The notes beneath the pieces were generated by a model that worked only from the letters and a program-made list of their open reading frames with translations, searched no databases and was not told the origin of the DNA. Made by a program: the position numbers and the translations under genes. Below are positions 44,247 through 53,591 of a stretch of 64,000 bases of DNA, piece after piece; position 1 is the stretch's first letter, and each line of letters begins with the position of its first letter. This stretch comes from Candidatus Margulisiibacteriota bacterium (GTDB taxonomy: Bacteria; Margulisbacteria; Riflemargulisbacteria; GWF2-39-127): positions 62,001 through 126,000 of the forward strand of contig QKMY01000045.1 of assembly GCA_003242895.1 (NCBI GenBank), read 5' to 3'.

Positions 44247-45272
44247 TTAATCTTTTTTTAAGGATGGGCGATTATCCACTTTACCGCTCCAGTCCCAATC
44301 AATACAATTCTTACAAACAAGCTCTTCATCTAACGTATTCATTATATGCCGGGCCCTTAATCTGCGGAGTTTCTGGCTTTTCCAGGCTTCAGCTATAGTC
44401 ATATCCTTTAGATTCCCTAAGGACAATTCCCCATCGATATTCTGCGCGCAAGGTACAAGTTCTCCATTAGACAATACACACAAACGCATCCAAAGCTGAC
44501 GACAAGGCAACCTGTTTTGTATATTTCTATCCAGAAGTCCGCCTGAATTGATCTTGCTTTTTTCCCTGCCTATCGCTGTCCTGCCATAATTATCTAACTG
44601 TGGACTAATATGGATATCATTAACCAGGTTTTTCCAGCTTTCTATAAATGCTTCAATCTCCTCATTGCTCTCATTTGTTCTGGCATAGGTAAGCGCGACC
44701 CAAGGCTTTGAGCTGATAAATTGCTTTTTATACTGTAATAATTTATGTATATTCTCTTTAACTGTATCAAAGTCATCCTTACCTCTGATCTGCTGATACT
44801 TTTCCCTTGATATCCCCTCAAAAGAAAAATGAATAGAATCTATTCCGGCATCTATCAAACTGATAAGATCCTCATCTGTAAGTAAGGCCCCATTTGTTGT
44901 AACAGACACGATAGGAATATTTTTTTGCTTGGCATACTTCATAAAACCCAGTGTCTTCTTATTCGCAAACGGTTCACCGAAAAAAAAGAAATGAACTGCA
45001 TAAACTCCTAAAGCTGCACATTCATCAATTGCTTTATATGCAAGTATATCGTCAATATTTTTTTTGTCGCGTTTCATATCGGGATAAGAACACATGCAGC
45101 ATTGCTGATTACAAATATTTGTTGGTTCAATATGAACAGTTGTGGGTACTGAGGTATTAAGCTTTAAATTATATGATATCTGAGCATATTGCAAATATTC
45201 ATCTCTATTTCTCGGGATGAACTCACGAAATCCAATAAAATCTGAAGTGGTCAAAAAGTCATTAATATTCAT
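44247..45272 (-). CDS. Radical SAM protein with SPASM domain
   Basis: About 341 residues. The radical SAM cluster motif CX3CX2C is at CNQQCCMC (about residue 53), followed by FFFGEPFANKKTLGFMKYAK and TTNGALLTDEDL. C-terminal SPASM-type cysteines occur in LPCRQLWMRLCVLSNGELVPCAQN and VCKNCIDWDW. Such proteins in glycan clusters carry out radical dehydrogenation, epimerisation or C-C chemistry, with substrate unknown. ATG 45272 has GGAAG eight bases upstream and is preferred over the TTG at 45287. Confidence 0.85.
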   Translation of the reverse strand: MNINDFLTTSDFIGFREFIPRNRDEYLQYAQISYNLKLNTSVPTTVHIEPTNICNQQCCMCSYPDMKRDKKNIDDILAYKAIDECAALGVYAVHFFFFGEPFANKKTLGFMKYAKQKNIPIVSVTTNGALLTDEDLISLIDAGIDSIHFSFEGISREKYQQIRGKDDFDTVKENIHKLLQYKKQFISSKPWVALTYARTNESNEEIEAFIESWKNLVNDIHISPQLDNYGRTAIGREKSKINSGGLLDRNIQNRLPCRQLWMRLCVLSNGELVPCAQNIDGELSLGNLKDMTIAEAWKSQKLRRLRARHIMNTLDEELVCKNCIDWDWSGKVDNRPSLKKD

Positions 45273-45287
45273 AATAATTTCTTCCAA

Positions 45288-46937
45288 TCAAACTAAAGAT
45301 AACAAAGATTTAATAAAAGCTTCCCGTTCCTGTACATACAGATCATACAGGTCCAACGCAGGCAATCTTTCGATGTCATACAAATCAGCGATCTCTTCTA
45401 TTAATGAGAACCGTCTACAATAATTCTGCGTCTCAAGGTATCCTAACAAATCATTATCAGCCTGTGTCCGGGCGGTACAAAACACTTTTGCGCCCGACAG
45501 TAAAAGCTCATAGAATGTCACACCATAAGCACAGATGCCATACGCACAAGATGACACATATTTGTAATTATCTTCTTCTGAAACCATTATATTATTTCTG
45601 ATATTCTCTATCGTATAATTAGAATAAATTCCTTTTTTTACAAAAATCGGCTGATCATCAGGTAATACCGCCAAAGCCTTTGCTAACCATTGGTCGGGAT
45701 CAGAAGCGCCGAAGCTTATATAGATTCCATGTTTTTTATGTTTTGCCTTAATCTCGAATTCTAATTTTTTGTTTATAAAGACCGTTCCAAGCCCTGAGTA
45801 TAAGCGACACTCCGGTGAAGGGACCAATAATGGGTGGATTCCCTGCAATATCAATACATTCTGAAAAGAAGGGACTTCAATTCTGTCATAATATATGACT
45901 TCTTTATTTAAGGCATGCAGAATATCATTGAATTTATTATGATCCTTTAGATCAACTATGACAGCAGTACAATTAAAAGAGGTAAGAATGGCGCTTAGAT
46001 TATCAGGCTGATAGGTATGATAATCGAAGATATAACCTTCATTAACCAACTTTTCTTTAGCAAGAGCATCGTCATTAACTAAAAAGTTAATATTATGATG
46101 ATAAGCTTCATTAAGCTCTTGGGCTAATGCTATCATTCTGGATAAATGACCAAGTCCAACATCTTGAGAAGCTTCAGTTAAAAAAACAAACCTTTTGGTA
46201 ACGTGGCTTACATCTTTCTGCTTAACATGCTCATGCAAGCGCAGAATAGCTTGGTTTTCTATTATTATATCTACTGAGTTTTCCAGATTAAACTCAATAT
46301 TTTTATGACGACAAATAGACTCTAGGTGATTCATAAACCTTAGATCTGCCATATTATCAACAGAAATCCTGCACAATTTTGTGCTTAGCTTAGCAGGGAC
46401 TTTTACCACTACCACGTCATGTCCCTTATAATCGATCATATATCCAAAATTTTCTCTCTGATCAGGGGTTATACTGTTGCAGTCTATATATTTCATACAT
46501 TCACGGGATAATAAAGACGTTCCTTCATGTATACTTTGTTCCCCGATTACAAGGGAAGGAGATTGTTCCAATAAAGCTGTGAATAGGTCTTGAATAAACC
46601 CCTCATCAACGAGAGGACAATCACCAGAAATATACAAATAGTAATCGCCAGGGTATCTGGTAACGGCCTGGATGTGTCTTCCGACCACGTCATTTACATC
46701 CCCATTATGCTGAAATACTTCGTATTGATGACGACTTTGGTATTGAGCATAAAGGTCAGAGCCAGGTTCCAAAGTGGTAGAAATAACTATCTGATCAATT
46801 CCCGGGATATGTGACAACCTCCATAGAATCCATTCGATAACGGATCTGTCACCTATTTTACGAAAATGCTTCTTCGGCATCCTAGCCGAGGAAACGCGAG
46901 CCTGTATAAGCGCGGTTACTGTCTTACCATTAATCAA
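45288..46937 (-). CDS. SpsF-SpsG fusion: CMP-sugar synthetase-like and PseG-like glycosyltransferase/hydrolase
   Basis: 549 residues. N-terminal cytidylyltransferase domain with intact VTALIQARVSSARMPKKH and YISGDCPLVD (1-235). C-terminal domain of the SpsG/PseG type: TEASQDVGLGHLSRMIALAQEL, VIVDLKDHNKF, GIYISFGASDPDQWLAKAL, CAYGVTFYELLLSGAKVF. In nonulosonic-acid pathways PseF activates the sugar with CMP and PseG removes UDP from the precursor; both on one chain is known from spore-coat-type SpsF/SpsG systems. Matches the NeuB-like synthase at 16019-17029. Start codon appears to be TTG 46937 with GAGG upstream. Confidence 0.83.
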   Translation of the reverse strand: MINGKTVTALIQARVSSARMPKKHFRKIGDRSVIEWILWRLSHIPGIDQIVISTTLEPGSDLYAQYQSRHQYEVFQHNGDVNDVVGRHIQAVTRYPGDYYLYISGDCPLVDEGFIQDLFTALLEQSPSLVIGEQSIHEGTSLLSRECMKYIDCNSITPDQRENFGYMIDYKGHDVVVVKVPAKLSTKLCRISVDNMADLRFMNHLESICRHKNIEFNLENSVDIIIENQAILRLHEHVKQKDVSHVTKRFVFLTEASQDVGLGHLSRMIALAQELNEAYHHNINFLVNDDALAKEKLVNEGYIFDYHTYQPDNLSAILTSFNCTAVIVDLKDHNKFNDILHALNKEVIYYDRIEVPSFQNVLILQGIHPLLVPSPECRLYSGLGTVFINKKLEFEIKAKHKKHGIYISFGASDPDQWLAKALAVLPDDQPIFVKKGIYSNYTIENIRNNIMVSEEDNYKYVSSCAYGICAYGVTFYELLLSGAKVFCTARTQADNDLLGYLETQNYCRRFSLIEEIADLYDIERLPALDLYDLYVQEREAFIKSLLSLV

Positions 46938-46954
46938 TCAACATTACCTCGATA

Positions 46955-48178
46955 TTATAATAAAATATTAATCATTGCCAAAAATGTGAGATTATAAAAA
47001 TCATTCGTAGTGCTTGAGTCATATATTTCGATTGGCTTGCGCCCGTAATTAATTACCTTTTCCGTCATTGTCTTGCGTGCATGGACTGACGAGATCAATA
47101 CTTCATGATTGTTATCGATCATTAATACGTCCGGGTTTAATACCTGGTATCCTCTAAAGGAACTACCCCATTTGTCCGGATTGTTATCAATCAAGCCAAT
47201 AATCTTTGTGTTAATCTGTGTAAAATCTATAGCAGCCAAGAGGCACTCCGTATGCTGTCCGGCGCCATATATATAAATATTTTTCCCAGTCAATTTTGTT
47301 TGTAAAACAGAAAAAAAAGCATCTGTTATTTTTATTAGGTCAGGATAATAGTCGAGAGCTTTTTTTGTCACGAGCCTACTTTGTTCCGGGACATGATTAC
47401 AATAACATTGTACAGCCGCATTCAAACAAGCGAAAGCAAAAGCTTTCGGTTTGCATGCAAGCAATTTCTCTGAGAGATCATCTCTTGCAAAAAATCTATC
47501 AAGCGTAAGAATTTTATGCTCCATATTTTCTAAATGCGGAATAACCTGTTTACTAATCTGGGCGGGATGATCAGCACTTTTTGAAACGATCTCATTGATG
47601 TAATAGAATGGATAATGGACTCCTAAATTGATATTAAATTCGTATTCCCAACTACCACAATTATCCAGATAATACGACCACTGATCCGAGTTAAAACATT
47701 CTCTTTTATAAAAAGTTGAAGCAAAAGGTGGATTGGTAATGGAACACAATACCTGTTCCAAATTCCAGGGACTAGCGTTGTATATCCCAGTAATATTACC
47801 GTCGATATCAGTAAAATATACATCACCATAAATCGCCCCGGCATCAGGATGCTTTTCAAACTGATTAATAGCCCAGGAAACAGCATGAGGAAGCAGTTCT
47901 TCATCCGAATGACAATGACAAAAAAAGTCTCCATTTATTCTGTTTAATGCCTTGATCCAGGCATCGCCCCAACCTTTATCCGGCTCAGATACAAGATTGA
48001 TCTTATTCCCGTAGCCTTCGAGGATTTCCTTTGTGCCATCGGTTGATGCACCATCCTGGACAATGATCTCGATATTTGGATAATCCTGCGCTAGCAAGCT
48101 GTCAATACATCGACTGATAGTCTGCTGCCTGTTCTTAACAAAGCATATTATTGAGAATAAAGGTTTGTCTGATCTCAT
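46955..48178 (-). CDS. GT2 glycosyltransferase with C-terminal Rossmann-like module
   Basis: 407 residues. N-terminal GT-A domain of family 2: FSIICFVKNRQQTISRCIDSLLAQDYPNIEIIVQDGASTDGT with the metal-binding region NGDFFCHCHSDEELLP (DxD-like CHSDE). From about residue 300 a second domain GKNIYIYGAGQHTECLL...IIGLIDNNPDKWG resembles the C-terminal domain of the methyltransferase at 41772-42977. This is an uncommon fusion. Acceptor and donor are not known. Ten bases from the upstream glycosyltransferase, one operon. Confidence 0.82.
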   Translation of the reverse strand: MRSDKPLFSIICFVKNRQQTISRCIDSLLAQDYPNIEIIVQDGASTDGTKEILEGYGNKINLVSEPDKGWGDAWIKALNRINGDFFCHCHSDEELLPHAVSWAINQFEKHPDAGAIYGDVYFTDIDGNITGIYNASPWNLEQVLCSITNPPFASTFYKRECFNSDQWSYYLDNCGSWEYEFNINLGVHYPFYYINEIVSKSADHPAQISKQVIPHLENMEHKILTLDRFFARDDLSEKLLACKPKAFAFACLNAAVQCYCNHVPEQSRLVTKKALDYYPDLIKITDAFFSVLQTKLTGKNIYIYGAGQHTECLLAAIDFTQINTKIIGLIDNNPDKWGSSFRGYQVLNPDVLMIDNNHEVLISSVHARKTMTEKVINYGRKPIEIYDSSTTNDFYNLTFLAMINILL

Positions 48179-48187
48179 ATAACACTC

Positions 48188-49315
48188 TCAGGTAGGTTTC
48201 GTTAACAACGAATCAATAACTTTCAAAAAGGGACTAATTGTTTTTGTTAAATCTAATTTATCTTCAAAAAAATTATAACATCTATCGGTATAATTAACTT
48301 GGTTCATAGAAGCCAGTTTATCGGGAACATCGTTAACCTCTTTTACTACAAGCCCTAGGTTATAATCTCTTATGTAATCGCTGAATAATCCGATCTCATT
48401 AGTTATTACAGGCACTCCATGCTGCAAATACGTCGAAATTTTTCCTGATGCCAGACCAATATATTCTATGTTTTTACCAGTATATATTGTGGCATTGTCA
48501 GCTTGGTAAAAAGCAATACCTAAATCAATAGAAAACAACATATCCTTCAGTCCGTCATATTGCTCAATCGAATCTTCCGAAAAGTATACATGATCGAGTT
48601 TCTGATTATTCAAGAGTTTTTGAACTCTTTCTTTTGTTTTCCCATAACGTTCATGCAAAACGAGCACCCAGTTTTCTGGCCAAGATGGAACTGTTTTGAT
48701 AATCTCATCCATCATCGTCCAGGAATCAATAGATCCTGCAAAAAAAGCTATTTTTTTATCTAATGAAATTCCCAGCTTTTGATGTAGGTACTGTTGCCTC
48801 ATCCCTCTCCGAACACTTTTACCGGCGACAGGTATTCTTATTATTTTCGCATCGGTTATTTGATTTTCTTTTGACAATAAAGCAGCGCGAACCTCATCCT
48901 GGCAGACAGCAAAAGCAATCCTCTTACAAGCTTCTCTCTCTATAGATTTAAATATTTTATTTGTTTCGGACTCAAAAAATATTTCATAGGAAATAAGGCC
49001 ATAAGGAATATTGAGCACTTGTGACAAAACAAACGCATCAACGATACCGGCACGATCAACTCCGATAAGCAAATCATACGCTAACTGTTCAGGAATGCAA
49101 GCTACATCAGATACACAATTTTTTTTATTGATGTCAACGTCATTAAAGATAAATCTAGCTCCGGGACAGGGAGCAATCTGATGGTGATTTCGTTTAAGCG
49201 AAATAATATCTACTTCATAGCCATTCCCACATAATACCTTTACGATATCGTTTAAATTGGGATTAAAGCTAATATTTCCCTCAGGATGAATAAGCAGAAT
49301 TCTCTTACTTTTCAA
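48188..49315 (-). CDS. Glycosyltransferase, GT-B fold
   Basis: 375 residues with a nucleotide-sugar-binding C-terminal half: KIAFFAGSIDSWTMMDEIIKTV, WVLVLHERYGK and the donor site GLASGKISTYLQHGVPVITNE. The N-terminal part begins RILLIHPEGNISFNPNLNDIVKVL. It fits the GT4-like glycosyltransferases of O-antigen and flagellin glycosylation clusters. Between a FkbM methyltransferase (three bases upstream) and a GT2 gene. Confidence 0.8.
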   Translation of the reverse strand: MKSKRILLIHPEGNISFNPNLNDIVKVLCGNGYEVDIISLKRNHHQIAPCPGARFIFNDVDINKKNCVSDVACIPEQLAYDLLIGVDRAGIVDAFVLSQVLNIPYGLISYEIFFESETNKIFKSIEREACKRIAFAVCQDEVRAALLSKENQITDAKIIRIPVAGKSVRRGMRQQYLHQKLGISLDKKIAFFAGSIDSWTMMDEIIKTVPSWPENWVLVLHERYGKTKERVQKLLNNQKLDHVYFSEDSIEQYDGLKDMLFSIDLGIAFYQADNATIYTGKNIEYIGLASGKISTYLQHGVPVITNEIGLFSDYIRDYNLGLVVKEVNDVPDKLASMNQVNYTDRCYNFFEDKLDLTKTISPFLKVIDSLLTKPT

Positions 49316-49318
49316 TGA

Positions 49319-50014
49319 TTATGACCTTTCATTCCACTGTTCAATGGTTGCATATAAATTTGATTCCCTAAAAAAGCCATTTTGTTTTACAAATGCCAGA
49401 TCAATTTGTGCGCAGGCACCATCCAGCATTCGATAGGTGATGTCAGCAATATCGTATAAAACAAACCCTCGTTCTTTCATAAATATCACAATTTCACCAA
49501 TTAATGGGGCGCCTTTATAAAACTCAAAAAAAGATGCTTCCAGCACTACACATTCTGTTAGCTCAAGCACTTTACTCGCGCCATTGAGAATCTCAAGTTC
49601 ACTGCCTTGTGTATCAATCTTCAGCAGAAACGGGCTTTCTAACTTTAGATCCATATATAATTTATCCAACGTAGTTATATTAACTTTTCGCTCTATTCCA
49701 TCAAAATCAGCAATTTGTTCTTTAAAAAGCGAAGATCCATCCAGATGATCTAAATGTACATTAATTTTTCTTTCATCCTCTTTTGCACCCACTCCACCTA
49801 TTATGTAATCAAGATTCTTGTATTTTTTCTTGAGATTGACTAAATTATTTTCTCTTTCAATTAATGGCTCAATCAACAAATGGCGCGACGAAGTAAATGT
49901 GTCATATAAACAATACGTCCCATTAGCTGCACCAATATCGATAACTGTACCCGGCACGAACCCTAACTTGCTTATATGCGATACCAGACCATTCAAGGTA
50001 TCTCTTTTTATCAT
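49319..50014 (-). CDS. FkbM-family methyltransferase
   Basis: 231 residues. SAM-binding VIDIGAANGTYCLYD, then IEPLIEREN, NINVHLDHLDGSSLFK-like middle, ITTLDKLY, FLLKIDTQGSELEILNGASKVL (the FkbM signature) and a C-terminal DIAFVKQN-like end. Family members O-methylate sugars or polyketides. Within an operon of glycosyltransferases. Confidence 0.86.
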   Translation of the reverse strand: MIKRDTLNGLVSHISKLGFVPGTVIDIGAANGTYCLYDTFTSSRHLLIEPLIERENNLVNLKKKYKNLDYIIGGVGAKEDERKINVHLDHLDGSSLFKEQIADFDGIERKVNITTLDKLYMDLKLESPFLLKIDTQGSELEILNGASKVLELTECVVLEASFFEFYKGAPLIGEIVIFMKERGFVLYDIADITYRMLDGACAQIDLAFVKQNGFFRESNLYATIEQWNERS

Positions 50015-50034
50015 ATTTTACTCCAAAGAAACTT

Positions 50035-50790
50035 TTATTTTTGCTTTTGTGCTACAAAACTGACACCCCAGGTATCAAAGCCAGGCTCCTTGCCTGTAAG
50101 CCATTCTTCAACAGCAAGGATTTTCAGATTATTTAATCTCAATAATATTTCTAATTCCGGTTTAAACAGATATCGCATTCGATGGGTTTCAAACGTTCTT
50201 TCAGATTCCTGGGTCGATTTATCCAAGGCTATTATTTCGTAATTAACATCTACTATATTATCGTTTGGATATATGACAGGATTAGCAATTCTTGTAATGT
50301 GCAGAAGGTCATCTTCAAATATCTTTGTCCTTGATTCCGGCCTTTCAGTCAATACTGCCGTGCCATACCACACGTCAAAAATGAATACTCCCTCAGGAAC
50401 TAAATGATTGCTAATTCCAGCAAATGTATTGATTAGATCATTATTAGAAACCTGATAACTGATCACATGAAACAAAGCAGTAATGACATCAAAGGTATTA
50501 TCCAATTCTAAACTGCGAATATCTCCCTTAGAAAAATCTGAACAAGTCCCGGCATTATTTTTTTTCGCCAGCGAGATCATTTGCTCACTCTGATCTATTC
50601 CATGAACACGATATCCCTTGCTCGTCAGTAACTTTGCGTGAATTCCTGTTCCGCACCCTAAATCCAGGATCTGCCGACAATCTGGCTTGTATTTCTTAAT
50701 AAGCGAATCCACATAATCCACTTCTGCATAGTAATCTTTATCTTTATAAAGTAGATTGTAATAGCGGGCGTAATCATGGAATACTTTCAT
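50035..50790 (-). CDS. Class I SAM-dependent methyltransferase
   Basis: 251 residues. Motif I ILDLGCGTGIHAKLLTSKGYRVHGIDQSE, then DVITALFHVISYQ and GVFIFDVWYG. The sequence belongs to the Methyltransf_25-like enzymes that act on small molecules or deoxysugars (compare N-methylating DesVI-type enzymes, which share YARYYNLLYKDKDY at the start). With a DegT aminotransferase overlapping by four bases directly upstream, N-methylation of the amino sugar is plausible. Confidence 0.83.
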   Translation of the reverse strand: MKVFHDYARYYNLLYKDKDYYAEVDYVDSLIKKYKPDCRQILDLGCGTGIHAKLLTSKGYRVHGIDQSEQMISLAKKNNAGTCSDFSKGDIRSLELDNTFDVITALFHVISYQVSNNDLINTFAGISNHLVPEGVFIFDVWYGTAVLTERPESRTKIFEDDLLHITRIANPVIYPNDNIVDVNYEIIALDKSTQESERTFETHRMRYLFKPELEILLRLNNLKILAVEEWLTGKEPGFDTWGVSFVAQKQK

Positions 50791-51914
50791 GAAAAGATAC
50801 CTTTCACAACTCTAACCACTATTTCTATCTGCTCATCTGACAGCGCCACCCCGCTTGGGATATAGAATCCTTTCCTGGCCAGGCTCTCAGCTACAGGATA
50901 TTTTTCATTTACAAATAGCTTCCTTTTACGAAAAACCGGCTGTTCGTGCATAGGAAAAAAGAATGGCCTTGCACCAATATTTTTTTCTGCCAGCACTTTT
51001 ATAGCCTGGTCAGCGTCCATATCAATATCAGGGCTAATGACCACGCCATAAACCCAATATATATTATCAGCGTAATCTGTATGTGTCACTGGAAGCTGCA
51101 ACCCTGTAATGCTACCAAGCATTGAGGTATACCGATTACCCATTAGGCGCTTATTCTCTATAAATTGTTCAAGTCGCTCAAGCTGTGCGAGGCCCAGAGC
51201 TGCCTGAAGATTGCTCATACGGTAATTCCAGCCGAGCTCTTCATGCACGAACCGTTTTTTTGCCTGGAAGCAAAGATTACGCAAAGATCGGCACCGCGCT
51301 ACTAATCTGGGATCATCAGCCAGCACCATCCCGCCTTCTCCGGTAGTAATGTGCTTGTTCGGATAAAAACTAAAAGTACTGATATCGCCAAAACTTCCAC
51401 ATGGTTTCCCTTTATAGGTTTGACCATGCATCTGAGCTGCATCTTCAATAATCTTAAGGTTATATTTATCCGCAATAGCTAAAACAGGATCTATATCCAC
51501 TGGTAAGCCATAAATATGTACGACCATAATTGCTTTCGTACGAGAAGTTATTTTAGCTTCGATTTGGGTTACATCCATATTCCAGGTAACTAGGTCAGAA
51601 TCCACAAGGACTGGGGTCGCGCCTGCCCTAACAATTGCTGCAGCGCACGAAATAATAGTAAACGTCGGAAGGATCACTTCATCGCCGGAGCCAATCTCCA
51701 GTGCGGCAACAGCCACATCAAGAGCTGCACTCCCATTACACACTGCTACTCCGTATTTGCGGCCAATACGAGCTGCAAATTTTTCCTCGAACTGGCTGAC
51801 AAACGGACCTTCGGAAGATATCCAGCCGGTTTCGATGCATTCGTTTAAATATTTTTTCTCGTTACCGTCAAGCAATGGGTCGTTAACTGGAATAAAATCA
51901 GTCATTTTTATCAT
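50787..51914 (-). CDS. DegT/DnrJ/EryC1 sugar aminotransferase
   Basis: 375 residues. NGSAALDVAVAALEIGSGDEVILP, IEDAAQMHGQTY, the PLP lysine in STFSFYPNKHITTGEGGMV, and RMSNLQAALGLAQLE are typical of perosamine-synthase-like (PerA/RfbE) enzymes that aminate GDP- or dTDP-4-keto-6-deoxy sugars. ATG 51914 overlaps the cupin stop (ATGA). The gene feeds the methyltransferase downstream. Confidence 0.9.
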   Translation of the reverse strand: MIKMTDFIPVNDPLLDGNEKKYLNECIETGWISSEGPFVSQFEEKFAARIGRKYGVAVCNGSAALDVAVAALEIGSGDEVILPTFTIISCAAAIVRAGATPVLVDSDLVTWNMDVTQIEAKITSRTKAIMVVHIYGLPVDIDPVLAIADKYNLKIIEDAAQMHGQTYKGKPCGSFGDISTFSFYPNKHITTGEGGMVLADDPRLVARCRSLRNLCFQAKKRFVHEELGWNYRMSNLQAALGLAQLERLEQFIENKRLMGNRYTSMLGSITGLQLPVTHTDYADNIYWVYGVVISPDIDMDADQAIKVLAEKNIGARPFFFPMHEQPVFRKRKLFVNEKYPVAESLARKGFYIPSGVALSDEQIEIVVRVVKGIFS

Positions 51915-52336
51915 TTCAGTTTGATATTAAGATTTTCGCAAGAGAATCTTGTTTTATCGCAATCACCGGCAAAAGGGCCTTGTTTAACCTCAAACATCTC
52001 CAGATCTTCCAGCACCTCGAACCCATGTCCACCAGTAGATAAAAGTATTATATCTCCAGCACTTAGAATCCTGCTCTCAATATAATTCTGATCGTCATCA
52101 AAAAAATCTACTCTGAGGCTGCCTTTTCTGATAAAAAGGACTTCCTTTGTATAATGAACTTCCCGGGTAACCGGATTGTGCACATGAGGTTCTATGAGCT
52201 TCCCTTGAGGATGTTTCATAAAAGCTAGTTGCTGCGAAAAGTCAGTGGGCGTAAAAAAGTTGACACCTGGTTCGTTATAATTATTATGAATAATTATCGC
52301 TAAAAGCACTTCTTTATCACAAATATTTTCGATCAT
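51911..52336 (-). CDS. Cupin-domain protein
   Basis: 141 residues with a single cupin fold: PHVHNPVTREVHYTKEVLFIRKGSLRVDF holds the first metal-binding motif (His residues and Glu), and GDIILLSTGGHGFEVLED the second. Similar small cupins in sugar clusters act as keto-isomerases or as partners of methyltransferases and aminotransferases. Specific activity is not deducible. First gene of a tight run with the aminotransferase; upstream gap 52337-52473 shows no gene. Confidence 0.78.
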   Translation of the reverse strand: MIENICDKEVLLAIIIHNNYNEPGVNFFTPTDFSQQLAFMKHPQGKLIEPHVHNPVTREVHYTKEVLFIRKGSLRVDFFDDDQNYIESRILSAGDIILLSTGGHGFEVLEDLEMFEVKQGPFAGDCDKTRFSCENLNIKLK

Positions 52337-52473
52337 ATATACTCTCTCACTATTAGCAAAGATGCTTGTTTATATAGTAGCATAATAGAATCATTAATTT
52401 CTTATAATGATTAGCCCGGAAGTTATAATTATTTCTAGCAAAGGGATTTCATTACCGAAAATCATAGTAGTGC

Positions 52474-53328
52474 CTATTCTGATTGATCTACCGTTGCAGC
52501 TTTCTTGAGCCACAACAGACATACTCCGCCCCAGGGGTGTGTCACTTCATCAAACAATCCCGGATCTATGTTCTCTATATAATTATTGCTTCCATCAATT
52601 CCCGATAATTCCACTAGCTCAAGCGATGAAAACATTTTTATAATCGAAGATATAGAATACATTCTGTGAGAGTTGAAATATACCCGCTCAAATTTGCCTA
52701 CAGGTATAGCGAAAAAAAGGTTCCCAGCTGGTGCTAACACTCGAATGAGTTCTGCCGCAGCTTTCTCGGTTCCTTTTGGATCTAACTTGTCTCCATATCT
52801 TCCTAGACCAGTATGCTCAGCGACATGCAAGCATGAAATCGAAGGGACAGAATTGTCTGGATAAGGCAGGCTAGTAATATCACCAATTTTAGTCTCAAAG
52901 TTTGCTAGATTACATTGTATTGGCCTGACATCAACAAAAGTAACCCGGGTTAGCGTACTCAGCATTCCCACAAAAATCATTCTGGAGCCAACGTCTACAT
53001 GGGAACCGACCATTGTTTCCTTAATCCGCTTTAATGCCCAAATATCTTGGTAGAAATACTGGCCTACATCCCCTGCAGAAGAATATTTATCGTTAATAAG
53101 CGGAATCATCCACCGGATGTCAAAACTTTCTGCACCCGGCATCTTAAAATAGCTCCGCAAATCCTTGTAGAATTGCGCATATCGCTTAATAACAACCCTC
53201 GTTGATGGTGGATATAGCCAAAAATCACGAAAGGGCCATAGCACCCTCAGTTTTAGATCACTCATCCTTGAAAATAAACGCCTTACAGGACGAATCGGAA
53301 AAATGATAGACTTAACTAACCTGAACAT
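52474..53328 (-). CDS. DUF268 / SAM methyltransferase-like protein
   Basis: About 284 residues. It resembles the DUF268 family, which has a methyltransferase-like fold: HVDVGSRMIFVGML, FVDVRPIQCNLANFE, DNSVPSISCLHVAEHTGLGRYGD, AAAELIRVLAPAGNLFFAIP and NSHRMYS. Start: ATG 53328 with AAGGAG ten bases upstream gives MFRLVKSIIF; an in-frame ATG at 53457 would add 43 residues but has no ribosome binding site. First gene on the - strand of the island, divergent from 53592. Function in glycan decoration is inferred from context. Confidence 0.75.
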   Translation of the reverse strand: MFRLVKSIIFPIRPVRRLFSRMSDLKLRVLWPFRDFWLYPPSTRVVIKRYAQFYKDLRSYFKMPGAESFDIRWMIPLINDKYSSAGDVGQYFYQDIWALKRIKETMVGSHVDVGSRMIFVGMLSTLTRVTFVDVRPIQCNLANFETKIGDITSLPYPDNSVPSISCLHVAEHTGLGRYGDKLDPKGTEKAAAELIRVLAPAGNLFFAIPVGKFERVYFNSHRMYSISSIIKMFSSLELVELSGIDGSNNYIENIDPGLFDEVTHPWGGVCLLWLKKAATVDQSE

Positions 53329-53591
53329 ACCTATTAATCTCCTTAGAATAGTTAACGAACATATTTGGGACGGGCTACATTTGTACTTTAGCCAATTTAC
53401 GATATCCGGCTCTTTTTTGTCCTTCAAAAAAAGGTATTTGTTCGAGCCCTTCAGCATTTATGAAGAATCTAGATGACTACCTACTATATATCTTTTTAAA
53501 TTTATTATAAAATTGTTATCATGAATGATCAACACGTAAAAAAATAAACCCGGTAAAATTATAATTGAATAATCCATTTAAAGGACACCCC

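Noticed and set aside
53329-53457. N-terminal extension of the DUF268 protein to ATG 53457
   Set aside because: No ribosome binding site at 53457, while AAGGAG sits upstream of ATG 53328; not excluded.
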